Shown in pieces: positions 48,301-61,597 of a stretch of DNA of 64,000 nt. The position numbers and the translations under genes are program-made. The notes beneath the pieces are model-generated. The model was not told where the DNA came from, did no database searches, and worked only from the letters and a program-made list of their open reading frames with translations. Every line of letters starts with the position of its first letter. The stretch's first letter is position 1. The stretch is from Stercorarius parasiticus. Lineage: Eukaryota; Chordata; Aves; Charadriiformes; Stercorariidae. The stretch is from NCBI GenBank assembly GCA_013396915.1, contig VWZL01000919.1, forward strand, positions 507,267 to 571,266, read 5' to 3'.

Positions 48301-51300
48301 GATACAGCCAAATGTTTCTCATTTTGAATCCCATTGAATGAAGGAAATGCAATATATTTCAATTACAGTTGGGCTAATCTCTCTGCCAAATTTACTGGTC
48401 TGTGTAAAACTTTGATGAGAGCACTGAACGAAATTGATAAAATTAGACATCTTTGGCTGAGTTGCTCACATCAGAATTATAAGTTTAGATGACAAAACTA
48501 ATTTAAAGAATGGACTTTACCGATCCCTACTTTATAGCAATATAAATGCCACCCAGAGTCAGACGGATGACAGCATTATGAAAACACAGCAAATGGGAAA
48601 CCAACAGGGTCCATTTCTAAATTAGATTTATAAATTCAACCATATGAGAGCAAGCTTTGTAGCTGGCACCACATCAGGAAATGGTCCACATTAGGGGAAA
48701 AAAAAGAAAAAAAAAGAAAAAAAGTGATAATGACATTTCTCTCCTGTATTAAATTATCACATGCATTTCACTCCCCATCTTTCACCTTTGTTTCCATGAC
48801 CAAAGCTTCATGGCTGAAGTATTGTAAAAGTAACTGCCTCTCCAAAGGGAACTAGTGTTCAGGCTTGTTATATGAAAAAGGCTTGACTTAATGCAATAAG
48901 CGCATTCTTTTAAACAAAAAAAGAGATGCTTTCCTGCTCAAACCAAGTGACAGGATGGGTGTTATTATTGTGGTATTAAACAGCAAAACAGTATGAATAG
49001 GTGGAACTGTAGACAGGCTGAACTAGTATGAATGAAAACATAATAATTCCATTCTTCCTTGCCAGCTGAATATGTTGTTATAGCAGAAGGGTGTAGCATT
49101 TACCATAGATATTAACTGAGAGGCCCATTCACTGGGTTCATCCATTTACATAGCTCTATAATTCCTTACCCTGTATTTAAATGAATATGAAGCATTTTCT
49201 ATAGTGAAGATGCCTATGTTAGGTCTGTTACTATTAATTTAAGGCCCAGTGAAGTCTCTGTTAAATTTCACTGGATTAATTTTGTTTGAAAAAATAGTTT
49301 AAAAGCCTATGAATATTAACCGCCATTTCCTTCATATACAAAAATCTGTACAGCGACATCAGCTCACTGCTCCACCCAGGTTAAAGAGCTCCACTGCCGA
49401 CACTCAGGTTGTGTGGCCTGAGCTGAACATGTCACAATGGTGGATGTCCTTCTCCGCTACTGAATTCAGAGTTCATTCATGTCTCTGTAAAGAAGCACTG
49501 CAATGTACCATGTAGGTGTATCCCAGATGTTTCTCTTAACTAAGCAGCTGTCTCTCTGATGTGACAGACTCTGAAGACAGGTAAGGAGTGGGTTGTTCCT
49601 GCACCTTTAGAAATGTGTGTAGGTTGGAGTCCTGTTACACTGATGGAAAGGCTGCCATATATTGTCCCATCATACCGTCCTTCCAGGTGCCTATCTCCTA
49701 AAATGGTGGCATCATTCTGTGGTATCATTCTGTCTGGAAATAAAACTTTTCTGTCTCCTTACCAGGAAGCTGTCTCCCCAGTGGTTTGGCCTCTTGTACC
49801 AGTCCACAAGTGTGAAATATAACGCATTAGTAGTCTTTACTGACCTTTACGTGGACAACACTATGCAATATTGCCAGAAAATAAGAAAAGGTGTGATAAG
49901 CGAAAAGAGGACAAAAATAGAGGAGCCTGCTGTTGAAGAAAAAGACACAGCCTAGAAAACAAAGAATTTGTCCTACTGTAACTGAAGAAAGGTGAGGTGA
50001 GGAAAGAACTGAGGGCTGCTTGATATCGTTAATATAGACAATATTCTTGAGTTTCAAGAATTTATTTTCCAACACTAATGCTGCTTCTGGATGCAGTTTT
50101 CTATAAATGGGAGAAGTCAGAAATTCTACTTCGTATGCTGTGTTGATTCCATCAATGCTTTCTATAAGAACTAGGTATTACAGTAGAATGACAAAAAATG
50201 TCCTCAATGAGTTTCATGGACACTTGTGACAGAAGAAAAATATGGGATGTTCATAATTCCTGGTTTCATTTTAACTTCTGGTGGGGGCGTTGCTTTCTAG
50301 GCCCTTCTGTCCTTGGCATTCTGACTAATTTCTCTCTGCCCCATTCCTATATCCGTCTCCACATCAGACTTTTATTTTTGCACTTTTCTTATTTGCTGAC
50401 AGAAGTTCAATTTTGGGAGTCAGAATACTTAGGTTCAGTTTCAGACGCTGTGGAAACTTGGGCTTGGCAAAGAAAACTGAATCCTACACTTGGCAAGCAA
50501 TGAAGGAGTGAATTATTTTCAAACATTTTGTTTTAAAATGTAAATGTATTTGCAATTTTAAAGTATTACACATATGGAATATTAGAAGTTCTAACAAAAG
50601 CTTTGAATTTCACTTTAAAATTTTATGCAAAGCTTGTCAGTTCTTTGGATCTGCATTTTCCACACATAGCTTTCACTAGCTCTGTTAAAGGGAAACATAA
50701 AAAATGAATACATGCAAATTTTAATACAAGAAAAAAGGAGAAGAAAATCCTCATAACACCTTTTAATGCATTAGTATTACTTAGATATGTCCAGTTTTAA
50801 TTTTATTACTTTTGTCAGTTATTGTCTTTTCCAGCATGTGTACTGTAAAGTTTTTATACTGTTTGTGTACAGTGTTTTTCGTCGGGGGAGGGTAAGGGAG
50901 AGAATAGAAAGAAGAAAAAGGAATGTAAAAAGGTAGAAAGATCATTTGTGTCACTGGAATGTAAATCAACACTTTGGCTGAGGATCTGAACCTGATAACT
51001 TTTCTGAATACAAGTACAAACCCCAGGCTAATAATACTTCAGTATTTCAAAAGTTGAGCAGATATATAATGACAAAACCAGGCTTTTGAAATTGAAACAC
51101 TTGCCTGGTTTTGATTTGTTGTTCCCACATAAACACAGAACATAAACTACTTCCCATTGGTACCATTTTTACCATAAGGCATCGGCTGTATAATTTGGGA
51201 GCATGAAATGTGAAACAGGCTATTTTTATAAAAGAAACAATGAGCTAACCCCATGTTTAATGTGGAATAAGAGTTCTCTCTTCCTGTTCTGCAGTCATAT

Positions 51301-52164
51301 GCCCCAAATGAACATTTTTTTTTTTCCCATATTATAAAGTAGGACTTGTGTTCAACTGTTTTGGGCAGGTTAGACTTTTGTCTTGATAAAGTTAAAATCC
51401 AACATGATATGTCATGATTTATTCAGGCAACTTAACATCACCCTGTTTTGTACTATCATACATTTGCCCTATCTCAGACCTGTAATAGACTACTCAAACT
51501 TGTTCTCAAGACCATAAACTAGAGGGAAGTGAAACATATCCTTGGGTTCATCTCTAATCTCCTTCATACTACTGACCACAGATGTAAAACAGTGTTTTTT
51601 AAAAACCTCTGTATTACTGTAGGTATAGGTCTGTACAATACCTGTTCTAAAATTGGAACTCAAACTGTACCAATTATGTCCAGCTCTTTATGTTCCCCAG
51701 GTACCTATAAAGTCTTTTTGACCTCATAGCACCTGTAGATGTTGCTTCCTTAGTGTGTTGCACTCAGGCAACTAGGAAGCATTAAGCAATGCAGAGTTTA
51801 AGTTGAAAGAACTGCTGGGAATTGTTAATGAGAAAAAAAAAAGTGGAAATAAGGCGGAGACATCTGAAATGGAGCAAACCCTCTGGTTATATATTTGGTT
51901 ACCTGGATGGTAATAGAGACATCATTATATCTAAGAGACCATGTAAAGCTCCAGGACTAACCAAAATTAGTTCCTAGAGCACAGTGAAGTCTTCTCAGAG
52001 GCTGTATTTTGCCATGAGGAAGCAAAGGAGAGAGACAGGGATGCATTGTCACAGCCCTGGATCTGGCAAGTGAGAGCTCTATCCAGGGAAGGGCCTGGGG
52101 ACACCGGCGCTTCTGCTGGAGTCAGACACTTCATTCAAAACCGTAAGACTCGACTACCTTTGGT
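45391..52164. other. Long non-coding stretch
   Basis: No identified gene. An A-rich GAAAA-type tract lies at 48698-48723 and a short (GT)n at about 46071-46087. A 46750-region donor (ACAG|GTAAGA) is preceded by a short open segment without a good acceptor. An open frame of 101 codons at 50198-50503 has no recognisable domain and typical non-coding composition. I see nothing else. Confidence 0.5.
48698..48723 (+). repeat. A-rich low-complexity tract
   Basis: Runs of 7-9 A separated by single G. No SINE body is recognisable upstream. Confidence 0.8.
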
Positions 52165-52480
52165 GTATTTGCAAAAGGGGAGGCAGATGATGGGGCAGAG
52201 TGTACTTTCATCAAGTTTTCTGATGACAGAAAACTGAGAGGAGAGGCTGATCCACCAGAGGGTTGTGCTGCCATCCAGAGGAACTCCAACAGGCTGCAAA
52301 AATGGACTGATGGGAACCTCAAGCAGTTCAATAAGGGGAAGTGCAAAGTTCTGCACCTGGGGAGGAACAACCCATGCAGTAGTACATGCTGGGGGACACC
52401 CAGCTGGAAAGCAGTTCAGCAGAAAGGGACTTAGGAATCATTCTCATGGACACCAAGTTGACCATGAGCCAGCAGTGCCA
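52165..52480 (+). mobile_element. CR1 RT fragment, plus strand, truncated at both ends
   Basis: One frame reads ADDGAECTFIKFSDDRKLRG (about 52181-52240), then an RNSNRLQKWTDGNLKQFNKG segment and [12 protein letters not shown]. This is the CR1 RT region around the catalytic box. The box reads FSDD (52216-52227) in place of FADD, so both aspartates are kept. A stop follows soon after. The match ends near ATGAGCCAGCAGTGCC at about 52480, well before the CR1 3' end. Like the copy at 13.9 kb it lacks the 3' tail, perhaps through later deletion. Confidence 0.82.
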
Positions 52481-54976
52481 TTTTCTTGATCTCATCATAG
52501 TTCTTTCTGGTTGCACAAATAAATATCCATTAAGCTAAGGAGAGATAGAGGAAGGGAGAATGATTGATTCCATTCTTTTGTTATTAGTGAGTTCACCTGA
52601 CAGATGGGAGCTGTCAGTTTAACTACGTGCTTCAATACATATTTGTGTGAAATAGAAATGCTCTAACAGGAGAGATTCAGAAAGACCCAACCTGTTGTTC
52701 ACACCATTTATCTGAGAGCAGGGTTCCATTAATATGTACACAGCTGTTTTTTCTATAGGTTGTGTTTGCCTTAGGCTTCTTAGATGATCATGTCTGAATG
52801 TTTGGTCTTGCTGGAGAGGTCTAATCTTAAGAAGAAGAATACCTAACCAGCCAATCTTGAAAGGATTTTCAGAACTGTTGCCTGGGCAGCTTATTAGACG
52901 TAGCAATTCTAGCATGCTAAACGTGAATATGGCTTCATATTTCCAGACCAGTGGAAATGTAAGTCTTCCTGGGAATTCCGAGCAGTCAGTAGGACTTGCA
53001 TGGTGAACTTGTATATTAAAATATTTAAATAGCTAAATGCTCACAAATTATGGCTAAAGTCACCTAATAGGGAACACGAAAAGAGAGTTGGGGAGGAAGT
53101 TTCTTGCTGTTTAAGATAGTGTTTTACTGTGAAGTCAGATGGGCAGCAGAGCACACGTCATGGCTGTATGGGAATGAAGTAGGGAAAAGGTGTAAAGTTC
53201 TCTTTCAGCCACAGCTAAGCTAACTGTCTTGGCTATAGACAGTGGTACTCTGTTTAAATATGACAGGGTTCAGTCCTTTCTCCAAGAAACTCCCTGATGG
53301 TGTCTTAGGAGCCAGAGTAAGTCTATGGAATATTCCTAAAGAAAATGTGCACCTAAGCAGTGCTGAGAATGCTGGCCTCAAGTGATATGATGATGTGGAC
53401 AGTCTAAGCTACTACAATATAGAAAAATACCTGGAGATTTCTATTTTATCAGCAATTTACTATGCGTGGTATCCTATGCACTGCATAGAATTGTTATCAT
53501 TCTGCTATCCTACGCATTGCATTTTTGTTAGTAATTTTATTATTGAGTATATGCATCATCTGTTTTTATAACTATTCCTCCTTACAGAGAAATGAATGAT
53601 ATTGTTCAAAGACATACCATATAATTTTGTTCTTTCTCTTTCTGCCAATTTTATTATCTCGGTTAACTAATAACACTATTCCCAGAGCTGAAGATGCTAA
53701 TGCAGAAAGAGAGATGTCTTGGCATGACAAGACATTATTATAGATTGAATTTTTTATTGCTGCTAAACAAATAAAAGCAAGAATTGAAAATGAGCTGATC
53801 GCTCTGTCACTCACTGAGCTCAGTAGGCTTGGTTATAAGTTCATTTACTGGTTCTCTGAACAGGTACCCACTACCAAAAATTAGGTCTTTTTCTCACTTC
53901 TACTCACACAACCACTCACAACACAGTTTGACCTGAACAGGGAATGATGTCACCTGTGTGCACCTGCAAAAGTCTTGGCATTCCAAAGCCACGTGTCACT
54001 TCATATTTTTTCCACGAGCAGTTATAATAAAGGTCCATTATCTGAATTTGCATGAGTTTATGAGCTGGTAAAAATGAAGGGGCAAGAGTGGGGACAGAAA
54101 GCCCTAATGGTCTGACTAGTTTAACCCTCCTTCATATTCTTCTAGGCTTTCCTTTCTTCCTCTGGTACTATATGCAGGTATTTCAGACGGTTTGGAGGAA
54201 GTACTGTTGAAATCACAGCTGTTTTTCTGAACAGATAGTTAAAAATCACCATGCAGCTTATTAGATCCCTATGTTTTAATCAGGGGGCGGTGTCTTTTCT
54301 CTTTCTGTATTTGCCTAGGTCTCTACCCAGAAGTCTCTGCTTTTATTCTCATCCTTTCCTCTTCCTCCCTACTGCTACCCTTGCTCTTGTCCTTGCCATT
54401 CCCATTTCTGGAAAAAACTCCTATTGGAGTGACAATAATAAGCCACACAAAACTGACTTTTTTGTGATCCCTTGTTTCCTTTTCACTGGTGGAATACTTG
54501 ACCTGGAGTTGAGTCATGTGTGATGATGAGCAAGCAATATATTAAAGTAAATTTTACAGGTAATAAATAACTGTAAGGCAAGTGTGCTTGAGGAAAACAG
54601 GAGGAGTAAGACTTCAAAGCTCTTAATCTAACACCTTTATGGAAGGCAGCAAGTAAGCGGTGAAATGCAGAAACAGTTGTCATGACTGTTTTCACAAACT
54701 GAGAAGTGCATGAGCCTGTCAATGCACTCTACCTTCTAAACTCATTAACACTGGATTCTTGTTTGTAGCTTACTAGCTTCTTCTACTAGCTTTGTAGTTT
54801 ACTGGATTCTAGTTTGTAGTTACTGCTCAGACAAATATCCTTAACCTATCCACTTATTATTAGTCAGTACTTGTATTAGACCAGTGACCTACATTGCTTT
54901 TTTGTTAAACTGAAACTTCCAATTACTTCTTAGCCTGAAAAAGAACCCCCTTTGGAACCCTGCACACCCTCCAAAT
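52481..54976. other. Non-coding stretch, nothing recognised
   Basis: No gene, RNA or repeat that I can support. Imperfect local duplications are visible at about 53462-53525 (TATCCTATGCACTGCAT-like, twice) and about 54752-54825 (TGGATTCTTGTTTGTAG-like, twice). Confidence 0.5.
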
Positions 54977-54981
54977 ACATC
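54977..54981. repeat. Left target-site duplication of solo LTR
   Basis: ACATC directly before the LTR TG at 54982, identical to 55572-55576. Confidence 0.85.
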
Positions 54982-55571
54982 TGTATTGGGTCTGGCCGAG
55001 GTGGAGTTAATTTTCCCCATAGCAGCTCTCATAGTGCTGTGCTTTGTATTGGTAGCTAGAAAGGTGTTGAGAACACACCAGTGTTTTGGCTACTGCTGAG
55101 CAGTGCTTGCACAGCATCAAGGCTGTCCCTCCAATATTGCCCTCCTCACCAGAAAGCTGGGGGTGGGCAAGATCCTGTGAGGGGACACAGTCAAGACAGC
55201 TGACCCAAACTGACCAAACGGATATTCCATGCCACATAACATCTGCTCAGCAATAAAAGCTAAGAAAAGAAGAAGGAAGGGGGGGGCATTCTTTATTTAT
55301 GACACCTGTCTTCCGGAGCAACCTCTACGTGTACTGAAGCCCTGCTTCCTGGGAAGTGGCTGAACACTGCCTGCTGATGGGAAGTAGAGAATAAATCTTT
55401 TGTTTTCCTTTGCTTCCACATGCAGCCTTTGCTTTTGCATGTGCCTTTATCTTGACCCATGAGGTTTTTTTCCCATCTTATGTTCCTCACCCGCTCCCAG
55501 TCCTGCTGAGGGAGGGAGTGATGGAATGGCTTGGTGAGCACCTGGCGACCAGACAAGGTCAATCCACCACA
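54982..55571 (+). mobile_element. Solo ERV LTR, plus strand
   Basis: A complete LTR of 590 bases. It begins TGTATTGGGTCTGGCC and ends AAGGTCAATCCACCACA, with TG...CA termini. It is flanked by a perfect 5-bp duplication (ACATC). The core CAGCTGACCCAAACTGACCAAACGGATATTCCATGCC (55198-55234) is shared with the LTRs at 7.8 and 45.1 kb. CAATAAAAG (55252-55260) sits where the TATA box is expected. AATAAA at 55390-55395 is a likely polyadenylation signal, followed by T-rich sequence. No internal viral region adjoins, so it arose by recombination between the two LTRs of a provirus. Five-base duplication suits ERVL-type elements, although the core resembles the tRNA-Lys-primed ERV at 7.8 kb, so the class is left open. 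Confidence 0.92.
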
Positions 55572-55576
55572 ACATC
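55572..55576. repeat. Right target-site duplication of solo LTR
   Basis: ACATC directly after the LTR CA at 55571, identical to 54977-54981. Confidence 0.85.
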
Positions 55577-58500
55577 CCTTTAACTGTCCTGCTTTTCAAA
55601 ATGCAAAAGAAACAAACATTAGGCAGGGAATTAAATTAATATTAGCCATTTGTTATTTGGCAGTGTTCTTTTCTTCTTTTTTACCTTTCATAGATCCTTT
55701 TTAATAGCAATAAGCCCTAGTTTCTAAAATCACTAGTGTACTGTTGGAAACTTGTAATTTACCAAACACAGAAAGTCACCTAAACTTTGGATTGTGATAT
55801 TACATTCACCAAGTAATTCAAATGAGGGAAAATGTGTATGTTTTTAAGTTTCTCCTATCAAATTCAAAAGTGCTGGCAGTTGAAGGACGCAGTCACGTGA
55901 GACTGCAATGGATGCAGCCAGCACCTGAGTCATTCTCCTGAGTGCTCTGCACAAGAATCATATCAGTATCTTGCTACATGTTGTACTCAGTGACTTTTCC
56001 TGCCTTGAGTATGGGCTCTCTGGAGTGTCTGCTATTGCAGGGAACATAACAGCTTTGAAGTAAAGCCTGGCTCAGCTGCCTTGCCCTGTAATGGGATCTA
56101 CAGGGATAGTTTAATCTAAATTTGCACTTGAGTGTCTGAACTCAATGTTCATTCACATGTGAAAATCTCCAGATTGCTTACAATTTTTGTTACAAAACTT
56201 AAAACAGGTCCTCTAAACTCCCCAGGATTTCCAGATATCTGCTGATCTACAGTCATCCAACTTACAGCTGTGGATTTAAGACTATGAAAGTTAGTTTCCC
56301 TGTTTTTTATTCCATAGAGGACAGGAAATCTCGGTGAATAAAACCTGTTTCTAGTTCTCAATACTTAATTTAAATCCTCTTTGGGTGGTCAAGTGTATCA
56401 CCAGGAAATCACAGGATTCTTGCCTTCAACTATTTACCTTGTCACTTACTGAGAGTAAGTGGACCCCCAAGTAGCTGTATGTTATGGAACATGCAAATAG
56501 TGCATATTTAACATACTCTAATACATGAGATGAAGAACAAATGTAGTCAAGAAGTCCTTAGATTCAATGCTTGAGAGCTTCAGGAAACTGCCAGTTTGTG
56601 CTATAGAGATTTCTGCGTTGGGCAAGTTAATGATGGTTCATTGGGTAGAATTTAATCACTGTTCACTTTATCTGGGTGTAGAGCTCAGCCATAGAAAATC
56701 ACCGGCCACATGGACAGGCTTAAAAACCACGAAACGTCTTGGTGCATACATGGAGCATATGAGGAAAAAAGTGAAAGTTTGATGGCTACATGGCATGGCC
56801 TAGTAGTTTCTATTTCAAGCCAAGGCTTGAACCATGAATGTGAACCACAACGCACCTAAACTTCCATGTAACACAGATTATGTAGATTCAGCTTGACACT
56901 GCTGTGAGGTCATGAGTAAACATGGGAGAAAGTCAGTAAAGGAAACTCAGAGCCACCCCTGTGTTTGGTCTTCTTGTGCACCCACACCTACTTTGCACCA
57001 ACTAGCATACATCTGAAGTACTTTTGTGCCCCTGCTGTGGAGCTGAGAGATCCTTCACAGGAGGATCCTGGTGCTGCATGCCACAGGGACAGCTGGTCAC
57101 CTGAATCTAACATGTGTGATAGACCAGACTACAGGTCTACCTTATGGTTACCAACAAGGTACAGATTTTGGGTCACTCCTGTGCTCAGTTAACTCTCATC
57201 AATGCAGAAAAGCTTTAAATTGCCATGTGCAGGAACCTATTGAATGCTGTTTCTCTCAGACCTTCAGCCATTGTATCTTTGGAAAATCTTTGAGAAGTGT
57301 GTTGCCCAAAAGCTAAGTGACGTCTGGCACCACCCAAAAATTGGGAAAATAAAATCCATGTCCTGAAGTCAGTGATATATTAGGTACTGGATCAAAATCT
57401 GATAAATAAGGACTTTCTTAGTTTTAAAATCAATGCATAGTTCACTGGCAGTGAATTTAGCTCTTTTAAATTAGTCAAATGGAGTTTTTTGTCTTCTACC
57501 CTGGACCATTTGAAATGTAATAACTGCTTCTTTACAGTTTTTAAAGTGCCAAAGTCAACTTTTCACAAAAAGATCATGTATTAAGTTCAACAGATGATAG
57601 GCTGACTGAATTATTCTATTAGGTTCTGCATTGGTGTCTGGCCAGATCCTGAAGTCTTTAAACACAATTCTCGCTGATCTCACAGTGTTACTTGGGAAGG
57701 GGCTCATGGATTTGGCACTGGTTACATAGTATGGAAAGTGGAACTTTAAAGAGCGTGGATTAAGGAAGCCCCACCTTGTGACGCCAAGTATGAAACTAAG
57801 TGAAAACATACACACCTTAATAGACTGTTCAGCAACCTTTCCTCTCACTAGAGGGGAAAGAACATGAGTGATGAATGGTTTCATACTTGCCATTATTTTT
57901 CCTGTTTGTGTTATTAAGTCCAATTACAAGTATTATTGGGTTACCTACAGTTAAATGTTCATTCACCTGATCGTTTGAACTGTCTGCTTCACAATGTTTT
58001 CATGTAAATTATATGTGAAATCTCAAGAGATTTTTCTCATTAAAATGTTTTTTAAATAAACTAGTAGAAAAAACCAAAACAAAACACAAAAACCAAGTAG
58101 TGAAGCTCTATTAATCACTAGAGTAGTATAACTCTAGAGTCCCCTGGTCACTGTACAGAAGTGCCCCACTGCAATGCAGGAGCAGTTTTTTAGAAGAAGT
58201 CATAGAAACAGTTGAAAATCAGGCTGGTGTCTGATGTCATACATAGGTGTTCCAGGCGTAGAGGAGTAAAGAACATTTCCATCACTGGGGACATGTAATA
58301 ATGTGTGTTTCTTTAGATGTTGGCTTCCATTATCCTCTTTTATTCTGCAGCATGAGTCCATGGAATAATTATTACAGTATTGATTCTGGGTTAAAACCTC
58401 AACTTCTGTTCTTTTCCTTCTATGCTTTTTCTAACATAATAGCCAGAAAGTAACCAGAAAATTACCTTTAAAGGATGACTGAAGATTCTCTCACTCTAAA

Positions 58501-59252
58501 TGAGTTCCTATGGTGGCACAGAGCCAGAGAAACGTGCATGGAAAGGGTCGATTAAGGATAGATTTGAGATGTCCTACCTGATTGCTGCAGTCAGTGTAAT
58601 TTAGATCAGCTATAACGGCCTTTTTAGTGAAACTAAAAAAAAAGTAGCTCTGAGTCACTTCCCTTTCATGGTCCCCTTCTCATCTGTGCTTAATATGACC
58701 TCAGCATAAACTAAGACTTGCATATGATAACTCTACTTTGTTTCAGATTTTCTACAGAGACTCTAAATATCTTATAGCAATAAACTCTTTGATACGAGAA
58801 CAAACAGATAAGTTAACTGCTGGAATAATTGAATCAGTCACTGACTCTAAACTGCTACAAAGGTTTGCCTTTCAGTAAAAACAGTCTATTCAAAGAAATG
58901 TTTTCTTGTCCAGCATGTTCCTGCTTTGCTAAGGAAAAAAAAAAGGGAAAAAAAACCCACCTGTCTGCTGCTTGTCTTTTGGTCAGTTGTCCTTACAGAG
59001 AGGACATGCCAAAAATCATTCTGAAGCTGACTGTTTCCCATTAAAGAAAAATATGGCAGTGGTACATTTGCAGAAATGTCACCATTTTGTTGTTCTTTGA
59101 ACAGCCCTTCTGGTCATGCTTTCCTGCTTTTTCCTCTGTTCTACAGAGCTTTCAAAGCAGCATTGTGCCTAAACTTTAAAGGATATTTCAACTTACTGCA
59201 AAACCCCAAGGCATTGACACAATTCCAAGGCATTTAGGACTTCTCCTCCTTT

Positions 59253-59303
59253 AAAAAGAGAGAGGAAAGAGAGCAAGTAAAAGAGAAAGAGAGAGGGGGA
59301 GAA
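59253..59303 (+). repeat. GA-rich low-complexity tract
   Basis: Purine-only or nearly so, with repeated AGAGAG and GAAAGAG motifs. Confidence 0.75.
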
Positions 59304-61571
59304 ACAACTTCTAATGAATTCCACACCTGCATAGCTGAAAGGCGTTTTATGTATTAGAAGTCTCTGGAGTTTTTCAGGTCTGGAGATTATAATGTAGCAA
59401 TTAAAGCAAGCATTGTAGTAGCACTCATTATCTTAGCAGATCTCTATCATCTGTAATTGACAGAGAATGTTTAATTTGAGACATTTAGTAAAATAATGTC
59501 TGGAACAGTTACATTAAGTAGAGGGGAAAGAAACCATGGTTGGGGTCATATTACATTTTGAAAGATTAAATAAGCAATAATTCTGTGGAAACTTCCATTT
59601 CCAAGGAAAAACAGCAACACATATGTGGTTCTTGCAGTAAGAATTAATTTGTGGGGCTGATGCATTAATAAAAGGATTAATTGCCAAGTTTCTTGGTTTT
59701 GGCTTCTAATAAGTCATTTGTGATTTTACTTCATACACTAACCGCAACAGCTTTCACTTCATTTTTGAGTGAATGCTTTATAAAAGAAAAACAGTCCTGG
59801 AAATACTGAAGGAAGGAGGTAAGGAGAAAGATTTCCTGAAGGAATGTTTATTTAAAAAATGAGTATTTGTCATATCAAAGCATCAGCAAACATGCTAAAG
59901 TACTCCAGCTGGGGTCACTCTCTTAACAGCAGTGGGGATGTATGGGATCAGTTACACACACGCCAAGGGGAAACACACTCCTTTATGTAAAACTACTATA
60001 TTTTCCAAGTACTGGATCCCAATGACAGAAAATAAAGCTATCTGCTCCTGTGACTACATCACATCCCACTACAATTCCCATTTTTCACGTATATCTTTAT
60101 GATCTAGAAAGAAACAAGTGCTATTACAACATTCTTGTTGGTGTAAATACACCACAGAACTGCAGCTACACTATTAGAGTTGTGCTTATTCATAAAATAG
60201 ACCACAGCCTTGGCTAGGTTAGGTTTTTGCAGCTGATATTATTTATTTTTGGAAACTCTTGTCCAGTGTGCGAGAAAAGCTGGGGATATCAGCACAGCTA
60301 CTGTTGAACACCAGGTCACAGGGAATGAAAGAGTTAATAGATTCCATTCACTCCTGAGTGGATAAACAGGAAAAGCAAGTGTTGGAATGTGAAATGGAGG
60401 AACGTTGGAATTCAGACTGAAAGGCTAGAGTTTACAAATCAGAAATTCAGACAATTTTATTTAAAAATCTTAAAGGCAAACTCTCAAAGAAATAGCAAAA
60501 GCTCTGATATCCCCTCCACCCCACACTTCTTACTTCTAACAACTGTGAAATATGGTAAGATGCCACATTAAATGAACAAATATTATTATCTATGAGTGGT
60601 TTTCTTCCAACCGTTCTTCCCGACTATCTCACAATCCCATTTTGCCAGATTGTATTGGATATAAAAAGACCTGTGTCGCATGTACTCACTTCATAGCTGC
60701 TCCATAGCACTACAAGAATGAGGATAATGTGGGATATGTAGTCTAAAATTTGAAGTTGGCTGGAGTAATTTGTTTTTTAAGTCCTTTCACAAATATCATT
60801 CTCGATGGGAGTGTAATAAGGCTAATTCAGAGGTCATAAATTATACTTATGATCCTTAGAAAAGTACACCCTGTGTGTGCTCTAGTGGAGAGTGAATCTT
60901 CCATTGAGAAGACTTAATCATTTACAGCGCTCGAAGGAAAACAAATCTGTACCCTATCCTCCACAGATCCACTGGAATGACCTTCTGCTGCTTTTTTTCA
61001 TATATCCCAGCTAAAGCAAGTGACTGCAGTAACCTGAAAATTCTCAGCCACTATGTTTCAGTTATTTAGTTTACTTACCTCTAATTCATGGCGCATTGAG
61101 AAGTCATTGAGGAAAAAACCCATGCCAATCTTTTATTAACTCAGGACAAGAAATGAGCATCCAAATCATTGATGTGATGCTGAAAATCCCATTTTATGTT
61201 TCTACCTTCCAGAAAAACATGGGAGAAAATAATAGGAAGCAATCTGAAGGAGGGTGACAGGAGCAGTAGCATGCAGACTGACTCATAAAACACAGCAGGG
61301 AAAAAAAGGATGGCTTTTTCATAAATGTAAAAAAAGAGCTGGCCCTTGGCAGAGGGATGCAATTATGGACTGATAGGAGATTATATGAGTAAACACATAC
61401 CTACAGAAAACCCTGAGCAGGAGCAAAACTATTAAAGAAAAGACAGTAATTGAAACTAAAAGTAGCATTCCACAACAGCATGCTTGTCAGGATTGCTTCT
61501 AGACATTAGTGCAGGATAGAAGTAAAGAGTTTGATCAAAAGCGAGTAGGATTCTCAGTCAGCTTTTTTTGT

Positions 61572-61597
61572 TGTGTGTGTGTGTGTGTATGTGTGTT
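61572..61597 (+). repeat. (TG)n microsatellite
   Basis: About twelve TG units interrupted by one TA. Likely polymorphic. Confidence 0.9.

Noticed and set aside
50198..50503. 101-codon plus-strand open frame
   Set aside because: Aromatic-rich product from AT-rich DNA with no domain. Likely chance.
57555..57923. 122-codon minus-strand open frame
   Set aside because: No known family, splice support or coding-like codon use that I can see.
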